Shown here: piece by piece, positions 35,930-45,600 of the stretch
Layout of the letters: the number at the start of each line of letters is the position of its first letter
How positions within the stretch are numbered: the stretch's first letter is position 1
Program-made: the position numbers and the translations under genes
From: Kalaharituber pfeilii
Lineage: Eukaryota > Ascomycota > Pezizomycetes > Pezizales > Pezizaceae
Length of the DNA: 64,000 nt
NCBI GenBank assembly: GCA_015179045.1
Contig: WHUZ01000019.1
Coordinates: forward strand, 248,001-312,000
Direction: 5' to 3'
The notes under the pieces: generated by a model
What the model saw: the letters and a program-made list of their open reading frames with translations, nothing else
Databases searched by the model: none
Told to the model about the DNA's origin: nothing

Positions 35930-38300
35930 TAGTACTCATACACCCCCTCAGCGTGCTTTGGGCAGGCAGCTGACACTTGCCAGATTCCACCCAGCACAGC
36001 TGAGGGGGCAGGAGGCACCGAGGGATGGAGCCAGTGGCGTCTCTCTCTCTCAGTGTGCCTCGGGCAGGCAGCCGACGCTTGCCAGTATTCCGCCGAGCAC
36101 TGCTGAGAGGAGTGGAGAGAACAAAAGAGCTTGCATATAATTTTGGCCAACCAAATCTCGAACTGAACCTTCATGGAGTTCATCGAGATTGATCGGTAGT
36201 TGCCTGCCCCCTTTAGATGCCTTACGGCAGTTAGGTACATGAGAATCAGTGGAAAAGCTAACCATGAGAAACCTCTTGCAGCTTTCTCCCAGCTGAAATG
36301 GTTTAGTTAATTACGTTAAAGCATCATTAAAGACGCTGAAGAGTCGTTACACAAGTTGAAGGTGAGGAGTTCCGAAGTGAGGTTGCGGTCGGAAGGTGAG
36401 GTTAGGGCCCGGGGTGAGGAGGTGAGGAGGTGCAGAGGCGAGAGGTGCGGAAGTGCGGAGGCGAAGGTGCGGAAGGGAATTCGAAGGAGGATAGGAGGTG
36501 CAGCCGCTACCTTAGCATACATGAGGGCTGTATGTGACGGGGGAGTGCTGGCGCGGTGGAGCTTACCGTCACCGGCTTGCCATAGTAGACACTCAACCTG
36601 ACTGGGTATATGGGTCCCTGCAATAGGGCTGGTAGTATGTATGGGGGGTTATGTGACCCCCCTAGAAAAAAAAGTACCCCGCCATTATCATGTTACAGAG
36701 ATTGTATGAAGAGGAGTTCGATGAAAGTACTCGGGGTCAAGGGTAAGGCTTCAGAAGCGCTATGCACTGCGTTGCTAAGCTTCCTCTAGGTAACGCGATG
36801 TGGATAACAACTGTAATTTAGACGTGTCGCTAAACACTTAGTGTCAACAGAGCTATATTACTGGTACGCGCATAAGTTACAGCAGCAAATGAAGCTACGA
36901 GGAACCCGAAAAGATTATTTTGGCAGTCCGAGCAAGTTCCGGAAATAGAGACACTACACGAGGCGAGCGTCTTAGAATTATTACACTACGTGATGATGCA
37001 AATCTGCTGTCGGATTAAGGACAGGGAGGTACTGAAGGAAAAGCTACAAGAGGAATAGGAAAAAATAACGAAGGAGAGGTTGCTGTCATTAGTTAGGAGT
37101 ATGCCAGATAGACTTTGAGCTATTATTGCTGCTGGTGGGGCTGCGACACCTTATTAATTTAATGATAGAAGTTTTTGTATGTAAATCCGATATAAAAGAT
37201 CTGAAGACTTTTGTTCGATTATCCATGCTATGTTGCGTTGCTATGTGGCATCTGCAAGACGCCCAGTTATGCAGCTCTTATGCATCTGAAGACTAACCCT
37301 GAACCCCCGAGTACATCAGGATGAGGAATAAATTGGAGTAAGTTTATTAATGTGAGTAAATAGAAGAGACTAAAACAAAAGATAGGAACTATAGCCACTC
37401 CATTGGCCTTCGCCTTAAAAGGCTATTCCTCGTGCCGGATTGAATCCAGTCGCACGCTATGATTCTGCGTATACGGCGTACTCCCCGATATCATTCTTCC
37501 CAGCGCCGAATAGCTACCGCCTGTATTTCGATGAGTGCGCGCTGCAGTATCTCCACGCTGCCATATTCTATCTGTTGTGTTGCCCACTGATGTATTTCTG
37601 TATTGTCAAGCTACCATGGTGCCGTCACTGCTGTACTCTACCCTACTAGCGCTTTATTGCTCAACGCTTTGTAGCTGCCCGCTGCTGTGCTGCCCACCAC
37701 TGTACCACCCGCTGCTCTGCTCCTGACGGTTATTTATTGCTGTAACGAATGCATACTGACCTGCTATGATGTTGCATCCGAGGGTGGAGCCAAGCGGCTG
37801 TATTGAGCTGAGATTTTTTTTTTTTTTGAATCCAGCCCTTCGGCCATGGCGAGGGCTGTTGTGGGGGCAACCCTTGCTTTGTGACTAATTCCATGAGCAT
37901 GAAGCCACTACTATACCAACTAAGCAGATTGTTACAGCCTCACCACTACCCACAAATATTGCTTCAGCTCACACCTCCTCGCCTCACCCTGCCCTCCAAT
38001 ATTTTCAAATCAAAGTTAATGTTCACAGCTCTCCTACGGCCCGTGAAATCATTGCCGCTATGCCTGTTGTATAGCTGAAAAGACCTGAGAAGGGTGAAAG
38101 CTTTGGATTAACCCAAGTGCTGCGAAAACTCGACTATGCTTATGCGTTTCCTCAAGGCTTCATGATTTCAGTAGCAATTGGCTCAGAGCAGTCCGGAAGG
38201 ATCCGCTACAGATGTATCCACTATGGGGATGCTCCTCGTGAATGCTACGGATTAACAGTCACTGCCCTGACCCAAAACGAATACAAAGCCAGTCATTCGT
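35930..38300. repeat. Composite repeat R2/R3, copy b
   Basis: Second copy of the 2.3-kb unit described at 12.56-14.87 kb, same orientation. It starts with two tandem versions of a GGCAGGCAGCYGACRCTTGC block (35960-36105). It is interrupted by a Tc1-like element (36730-37311), where copy a shows the empty TA site. An old short poly(A) unit (37813-37856, minus) is also embedded. Confidence 0.7.
36730..37311 (+). mobile_element. Tc1/mariner-like element, decayed, in TA site
   Basis: Termini CTCGGGG(G)TTCAGGGTTA-like on both ends, flanked by TA. The plus strand retains a broken C-terminal transposase piece, ERLLSLVRSMPDRL then stop then AIIAAGGAATPY, matching the conserved end of Tc1-type transposases (SMPxRxxAVIxAxGGxTxY). 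The catalytic core is gone. Confidence 0.8.
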
Positions 38301-38341
38301 CCATGCATATTTCTTTACCACTTTTTGCTTTTCCGAAGTAA
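38117..38341 (+). pseudogene. FAR1/MULE-like DNA-binding domain fragment in R3
   Basis: A 74-codon frame reads YAFPQGFMISVAIGSEQSG then RIRYRCIHYGDAPRECYG. This recalls the FAR1-type zinc-binding domain (GFxxxxxxS...YxCxxxG) at the N-terminus of fungal Mutator-like transposases. Copy a of R3 has the same region with stops and indels. The resemblance is moderate and no downstream transposase is seen. Confidence 0.4.
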
Positions 38342-38520
38342 CACAACCCTGCATGCAAACTGCAGCCTATGGTGGCAGTTGCAACAACCCCGTTACTACC
38401 AATATTGCCATTTTCTGCTTCGCTGCTCATGATCTACTGTTTCTAAACACATCCACACTGTGTAGGATGACATAGTCCTGTGCAGCCTGAAAAAAGTATA
38501 GATTACCTAGATAGTATATA

Positions 38521-38982
38521 CAGTGCCATGCAGAAAGTATTCGGCACTAGGAAGTATAGGGATAAGTGTGCTATGCAATATGCAGATCAATCTTAGAAGG
38601 TCTTCCAGCCCTTACTGCATTCTCTGGGGTCCCACGTTCTTTATACCGCTGTAAAAAGCTATCTATACTAGTTCGAGGGCCATTGACATAGCTGGCAATC
38701 TCACTGATTTCTTTGCCATGGTCAAATAAAGCAACAATCTGTCCCTTTTCGAAGTCTGAAAGTTCCTGAGTCTTTCGCGGTGGTATCTTGATTGATATTG
38801 ATACTATCCTCTATAAAGGATTAGGTGTAGCACTCGAGCTTCAGTATTAAGAGGAGTATTGACTCGATCACATACGTGTATTGACCGCTATAAGCCTATG
38901 TCGAATACAAACTCGATTTGCATATTGCATAGTTCACTTATCCCTATACTTCCTAGTGTCGAATACTCTCTGCATGGCACTG
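38521..38982 (-). mobile_element. Tc1-like deletion derivative with intact ends and DNA-binding domain
   Basis: Terminal inverted repeats of about 52 bp (CAGTGCCATGCAGAAAGTAT onward), flanked by TA on each side. The minus strand from about 38810 to 38571 is open: PPRKTQELSDFEKGQIVALF, then a helix-turn-helix, then GRPSKIDLHIA and a stop. This is the N-terminal paired-like DNA-binding region of a Tc1 transposase, including the GRP minor-groove linker. The DDE catalytic part is deleted. No ATG begins the frame near its start. Confidence 0.88.
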
Positions 38983-38984
38983 TA

Positions 38985-39599
38985 TCACTAGTAGTTCCAA
39001 ATGGCAGTTATGGAACTTCAAAGGTAGTGATGAGTATTGAGTTTGCAATAGACTGGTAGTATTCCTTTTTTTTTTTTTGTTCATTACTCAAAGTGGTGAC
39101 ATTACCGAAAAGGTATCCATCACTAGTGGAGTTAATGGTCCCATTCCCTCCTGCTACGCCAGTGATATTATTGCCTATAGTGGCAAGCATATGTAGATCA
39201 TTATATAGCCTACATTTGCAATTAGCTCATAGCAAATGTGGTTTTGCTGGTTTACTTACAAAATGTCGTCTATGGCGGCGGTCATAAGCATAAGAACCTG
39301 AGCCAAGACCTGCGGCTGCATTAGCTTCACCTGCACAATGACTCGTATTCAGCTGAGGTCTTGCTTCTTTTTGTTCAGGAATTGTATACAGCAGCGTTGC
39401 TAGACCATGCAAATATGTCTTGCTATCGTATCTTGCAATACTAAGGAAGCAGAGATTCTAAGATAGTAAGCAATCAATTCCAGACAGATAACCTTGCAAG
39501 CTTGTAAGAGCCTAAGTACTCTTCTGTAGATAGTTCTTGATTTTTAATGATATTGCATAAGATTTCCTGGCCCAAGCCTTATCCAATATGACAGGTTTG
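38985..39599. other. Intergenic, nothing firm
   Basis: No gene seen. A T-run followed by CATTACTC at 39065-39085 may be a decayed family-1 tail. Confidence 0.4.
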
Positions 39600-40520
39600 T
39601 CTGTACTTCCATGTGGTTTTCTGGTGTTTTCGTTTTGTCTGACAGTTTATTGCTTTTCCATTTCCTGATACCTTAGAGCAATGGCATCCTCATTCTGAGT
39701 ATCAAGGGGTTTATGAGTACGTGGAGTTTCCAGATGGACCAGGTCGCGGAAAATTGCCTGGCTGAGTTGGTATTTTAATTACAAAGCAAGATGGAGCGTA
39801 CCTCTTTAGAAACAAGCAGGTAGTGGGCACACAGAATTCCAGAGGGATCACTCTTTAACATGGCTGGTGGACGGAAATCTGACTTAGTTGGAGTATGAAT
39901 TCTAAAGTAAAGGTGCTGCTACTCTGCAAAAACAAGCAGTTGTATGTACATTGGGGTTCGGCACGGAGAAAGAGCTTTTTTTAAGAGAAAGAAATCCGAT
40001 GGTTAAGGAAAAAAGACATACTCGTCGGAGAGGGTAAAAAGACAAGTTCCATAGTAGTTTACTTGGAAGAGAAACAAGACATGGACAAGGTGCGACACGG
40101 AGGGAGATGGCTCAAGGCGAGCCAGTACGAGACTGAAAGAGGACGGAGATGATTCGGACCTGCTGACCGCTTCCCCCCGCAATACCATGTAAACCGCGGG
40201 CATTATGTACTTAAGACTTATTTCCTTTGTTGTTCTTAGCTTAAATTAAACCCTCGCCATAGCCCATAGGGCGGCATGCGAGTAATGAAATAAAAAAAAA
40301 AAAAAAAAATTAAGAATTAGAAAAACATTTTCGTCAACATCATTGAACTTGTTTGTGTATGGTTTCAAAACCTGACAGCTCCACTCGTCCCATACCATAT
40401 TCACGGCTTTGTTTGATAAATCACGCCCTTCCTATTCAACGTGACAAGTTCGCCTGTATGGGCACTCAGCACTGACTATGTATGAACAATTCCACATCCC
40501 TAAAATCGGGACATATCTAC
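39600..40520 (+). repeat. Dispersed repeat R1, copy d, right half, interrupted
   Basis: Matches R1b from GTCTGACAGTTTATTGCTTT to the end (ACATATCTACTCGCTGG). It is interrupted by a partial duplication of its own GAATTCTAAA block (about 39830-39970) and by a LINE 3' end (39976-40312). Confidence 0.65.
39976..40312 (+). mobile_element. LINE 3' end, C-terminus type VRLGGxWL
   Basis: A frame ends VRHGGRWLKASQYETERGRR then stop, homologous to 21.5 and 24.9 kb. The family-1 tail and poly(A) lie at 40251-40309. Inserted in R1d. Confidence 0.75.
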
Positions 40521-40769
40521 TCGCTGGTTCTAAAACTATTTGGACACTGCATGAGCTGTATCCGCTATTTGCATTTTTGGAATGGTAGAAATTTCAGGCT
40601 TTCATACCGTTTATCATGGTTTTACCTTAAACCTCGCCATAGCCCTTAGGGCGGTATGCGAGTAATGGTATTAAAAAAAAAAAAAAAAGAATACCATATT
40701 TGTACCATTCGAAAAAGCAAATAGTGAATGCAACTTACAAAGTGTCCAAATACTTTTTGAACCAGCGAT
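40521..40769. mobile_element. MITE with a LINE tail inserted
   Basis: Ends TCGCTGGTTC...TATTTGGACACT and the inverted copy; inverted similarity continues about 65 bp inward (TTTGC...GAATGGTA). The centre is occupied by a short family-1 tail with poly(A) at about 40627-40690. Confidence 0.8.
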
Positions 40770-40871
40770 TACTTAGCGATCCAGTTCTTCACCTGAAGTC
40801 ATCATTGAACAATGAATCCAATCAGGCCAATTAAACGAATCACTCCACAGCTATCCAGGTGAATTGAGACC

Positions 40872-41982
40872 CGGACACTGAGGTTCGATGATGAACCAGT
40901 CAGAAGACCACAGTCGGACACGATATACCTGAGAGGGGCTCTTGGGCACAGAGACCCCCTGCCCCTACATGCACACCCGATACACCCGTCCGATCTTTGT
41001 AAGGAGGAGTGGGAGAGACTAATAGCCGGGGAGGAAGAAGAAGGATGGACGAGTGTGTACACTGATGGGAGCAGAATGGAGGACAAGACAGGCGCCGGAG
41101 TGCATCAAGCCGGAAAAGACACATCCATATACCTAGGGGAAAGATGCACGGTCAATGACGCCGAACTGTTAGCGGTGGGAGAGGCCATGCGCAGTGAGGG
41201 GGAGCTGCTAATCGTAACGGACTCCAGGACCACGGTGACAAGGATGAAGGGGATAGCCAGGGGGGACCTAACCCCAGGAGGAGCAGAGGAGTGGGTAAGG
41301 AGAAGGTGGGATGAAAGGATGTCGAGGGGGGATCGAGACCTGGCGATTCTGTGGGTAAAAGCACAGAGATATAGCCGGTAACACCGAGGCGGACACGGCG
41401 GCCAAAATAGCCACGGCGCTACAATACCAGGACGAGACGGTGACGGAAGCGGGCATCCGACAAGAGGCGAAGGCCAGTAGAGGGGAGGAGAGAAGGAGAC
41501 TACAGCTGACGTACAGACCACTCGAATACCTGGGGACCAGAAGGAGGGTGGCCACACTCGCAGGCATCATGGGGGACAAAGGATTGAGACAATGGAGACA
41601 CCAGATAGGGAAGGAGGATTCACCGGAGTGCAGGTGGTGTGGAAAGGCCCTCGAGAATTACAGACATATATCGAGAGAGTGCGAGGCGTGGAAGAAGAGA
41701 CTACCGGGAGGAGAGACGGGGCTGAAGATGCCAATAGGAGTGGAGAAAGGGAAGGGGAAGGAAGAGGGGAGAAGAAGGGGATGAAAGAGGGGAGAAGAAG
41801 GGGATGACACTGGCCGAGGTGCTGGACTGGGCAGCGAGTTAGCTGATTTCTATCCGACTATTATTTTTCCTTTACACTCTTTCCTTATCTATCATCTGCG
41901 ATTTACACATTCTGTACCTAACACCTCGCCGTAGCCTGATAGGCGGTATTCGAGTAATGAAATAAAAAAATAAAAAAAAAAA
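40872..41982 (+). mobile_element. 5'-truncated LINE with RNase H, 1111 bp, 11-bp target duplication
   Basis: Flanked by GAATTGAGACC (40861-40871 and 41983-41993). It encodes an RNase H domain, YTDGSRMEDKTGAGV, AELLAVGEAM, VTDSRTTV, then after a frameshift at about 41370 HRDIAGNTEADTAAK. A zinc block CRWCGKALENYRHISREC follows at 41620-41690. The protein ends LAEVLDWAAS near 41840. A 26-bp tandem duplication lies at about 41765-41800. It closes with the family-1 tail and poly(A). RNase H plus the zinc block points to a Tad-like fungal LINE. Confidence 0.93.
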
Positions 41983-41993
41983 GAATTGAGACC

Positions 41994-42640
41994 AGCATTT
42001 ACCAGATTGTTTAAGTATTTAAATGAGTAGAATCTCCCATATGTCTAGAATTTTAAACAGCAGCGGTCTACGACTTTTGTCAAGTATGTATCACACTTTG
42101 TATTCAAGTATGTATACTAAGAAATATTTTAGAAATGATGGACCTTCCAGATAATACAACAGACTGGACTCAATTCTTCGATGATGATACCTGATGCGCA
42201 ACTGTCAATTACTGATAGTGGAAATATCCAGGGCTATTGAAATCTAATTCACCTGGCTTAAATTCCAAAATCGCTTGAATTTACGTAAATGGCCTGGTCA
42301 GCCTGGCCTGGCCTGGCCTGTTGGATTCATTGCAGGAAAGAGTACATAAAAATGATCTTGGAAAGTAACTAGACTTTTATTACCTTGAAACCACATGCTG
42401 TATTATGAAATACTAGCTGTACACAAACGAATTTAATTCCTCACTTAGAGTGACAATGACTGATGCATACACAATATCGTGGATCCTAGATCAAAAATCA
42501 AACCCTCCTATATAGAGGCGCATATATAAAACCAATAAAACGTCAACTCCCATAGCGTTCTTGCTAATAGAAATATCAATGAAATGAGGTACAGAGTAGA
42601 ATAATGGAGGTTAAAGGAAATATTCATCATGAAGATAGAG
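41994..42640. other. 3' flank of STAND gene B
   Basis: 42360-42640 is shared with the gene C flank (22460-22590 and 23545-23710), showing that gene and flank were duplicated together. A short CCTGG repeat lies at 42293-42320. No gene. Confidence 0.65.
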
Positions 42641-45600
42641 CTAAGGGACAGAGACTAGTACCGGCTCCACCTTGTTACCATGTTCGAGCTTGGACCGTAA
42701 CATCGCCACAATGTCTTTGTGTCCACGCTGAATGGCCCGGTCCAAAGCAGTCCTGGAAGCTGCATTAACCTTCGTAACGTTGATTTTGTCATGAGCAAGA
42801 AGCAGGTTTACTGTACTGGTATGCCCATTGTTAGCCGCCAGGTGCAGTGGGGTATCACCTTTCGTATCACTGCAGTTGACATCAATCCTGTCGTCCGCCA
42901 GCAGCAACTCCACCATCTTGTCACGCCCCACGAAAGCAGCAGTATGCAATGGTGTGCGGTCACCGCTGCCAGCCAAATTGACATCAACCCTCCCATCTGA
43001 CAGTAGCAACTCCACCATCTTGTCAAGCCCGCAGATGGCAGCGGTATGCAATGGTGTGTGGCCAGCGCTGTTGGCCATATTGACATCAACCCTCCCGTCT
43101 GACAGTAGCAACTCCACCATCTTGTCATGCCTGATGTAAGCAGCGGCATGCAGCAGTGTGCTGCCAGTGCTATTAGTCAAATTGACATCGATCCTGTCAT
43201 CTTCCAGCAGCAACTCCACCACCTTGTCGTGCCCCTTGATAGCAGCAGCTCCCAGTGGTGTCCCGCCATTTTCATCAGCCATATTGACATCAACCCTGTT
43301 GTCTGCCAGCAGGAGCTCCACCACCTTGCTATGCCCTTCAAAAGCTGCGCTGTTCAGTGGCGTCCAGCCGGATTTGGTAGCAATATTGATGTCAACCCTA
43401 TCATCAGCCAGCAGCAGTTCCACCACCTTGTCGTGCCCTTTGTTAGCTGCAATATTCAGTGGTGTCCAGCCATCTTCGGTAGCCATATTGACATCTACTT
43501 TTTGATCTGCCAGCAGGAGTTCCACCACCTTGCTATGCCTTCAGAAGCTGCGCTGTTCAGCGGTGTCCAGCCGGATTTGGTAGCAATATTGATATCAACC
43601 CTGTCGCCTGCCAGCAGCAGTTCCACCACCTTGTCGTGCCCTTTGTTAGCTGCAATATTCAGTGGTGTCCAGCCATCTTCGGTAGCCATATTGACATCAA
43701 CCTTCTGATCTGCTAGCAGGAGCTCCACCACCTTGCTATGCCCTTCATCAGCTGCACTGCTCAATGGCGTCCAGCCAGATTTCGTAGCAATATTGATGTC
43801 AACCCTGTCATCTGCCAACAGCAGTTCCACTACCTTGTCATGCCCTTCCATAGCTGCAATATTCAGGGGTGTACGGCCAGTGTCATTAGGTATATTGACA
43901 TCAAGTCTGCTCTCTGCCAGCAACAGCTCCACCACCTTGCCTTGCCCTCTCAAAGCAGCGGCATACAGTGCTGTCCAGCCATTTTCGTTAGCAATATTGA
44001 CATCAACCCTACTGTCTGCGAGCAGCAGCTCCACCGCCTTGTCATTCCCTCTGCAAGCTGCAGTAACCAATGGGGTCCAACCATGTCCGTCAGCCATATT
44101 GACATCTATCCTGCTGTCTGCCAGCAGCAGCTCCACCACCTTGTTTTCCCCAATGAACGTTGCAGTAAATAGTGGTGTATAGCCATCTATCGCCATATTG
44201 ACATCAATTCTGCTATCCGCCAGCAGCAGCTCCACCACCTTGTCATGCCCTTTTCTAGCTGCGCTCCACATTGGTGTCCAGCCATCGTTAGTAGCTATGT
44301 TGACATCAACCCTGTCGTCTGCCAGCAGCAGCTCCACCACCTTGTCATGTCCTGCGTCAGCTGCATTGTTCAGTGGTGTCCAGCCATTTACATCAGCGAT
44401 ATTGACGTCAATCCTGGAATTTTCTAGCAGCAGCTCCACCACCTTGTAGTGTCCTTCGTTAGCTGCGATAATCAGTGGTGTGAAGCCATTTTTATCAGCC
44501 ATATTGACTCCAACCCTGCTGTCCGCCAGCAGCACCTCCATCACCTCGTCATTCCCTGTGGCTGCTGCAGCGATCAGTGGCGTCCTGCCATTTCCGTCAG
44601 CCATATTGACATCTATCCTGCTGTCTGCCAGCAGCAGCTCCACCACCTTGCTTTTCCCTCTGGACGTTGCGGTAGATAGTGGTGTATAGCCATGTCGCGC
44701 CATATTAACATCAACCCTGCTATCCGCCAGAAGCAGCTTTACCACATTGTCATGCCCTTCGCAAGCTGCGCTGTTCAGTGGTGTACAGCCATGTGGCGCC
44801 ATATTGACATCAACCCTGCTATCCGCCAGAAGGAGCTTCACCACATTGTCATGCCCTCTAACAGCTGCGCTGTTGAGTGGTGTCCAGCCATCGTTAGAAG
44901 CTATGTTGACATCAACCCTGTCGTCTGCCAGCAGCAGCTCCACCACCTTGTCATGCCCTGCGTCAGCTGCGAGATTCAGCGGTGTCAAGCCCTCTTCTTT
45001 GTCAGCCATGTTGACATTAACCCTGTTGTCTGCTAGCAGCAGTTCGACCACCTTGCTATATCCAGTACAAGCTACAATCTGCAATGGTGCCCAGCCATTC
45101 TGGTAAGGCATATTGACGTCAACTCTGTCGTCTGTCAGCAGCAGATCAACTACCCTGCTGTGTCCAAGACAAGCTGCGCAACACAGTGGGGTCGCGCCCA
45201 TGAATGATTCATCAGCCATATTCACATTTACCCTATCATTCGCTAGCAGCAGCTGAACAACCTTGTCATGTCCCTGCTGAACAGCTCTAAATAGGGGTGT
45301 CGTGCCAAATTTATCACCCTTATTGACATCAATTCTGCCACAAGCTAGCAGCAGCTCAACCACGTTGCCATATCCATTAGCTGCTGCCGCCCCCAATGGA
45401 GTCATACTTCCCATGCATGATCCAATGGTATCATCAAATGAGCTTATATTGATATCCGCAGCCATAACCAAAAGTCGTCTGAGAAGTTCCATATTTCCGG
45501 TCCATGCCGCCGCCGTCAAACAAGTTCTGAGGAAAGGCTGTGGCAGAGATGGAATAAAGTTTGGCACCCGCAGAATGTACCCTTCCACTAACACTTTCAA

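Noticed and set aside
35772..35990. 72-codon minus frame at the edge of the AT block
   Set aside because: No family resemblance, overlaps the start of repeat R2 copy b, no splice or start context.
42290..42325. CCTGG repeat as a regulatory element
   Set aside because: A simple microsatellite of a few units with nothing linking it to gene B control.
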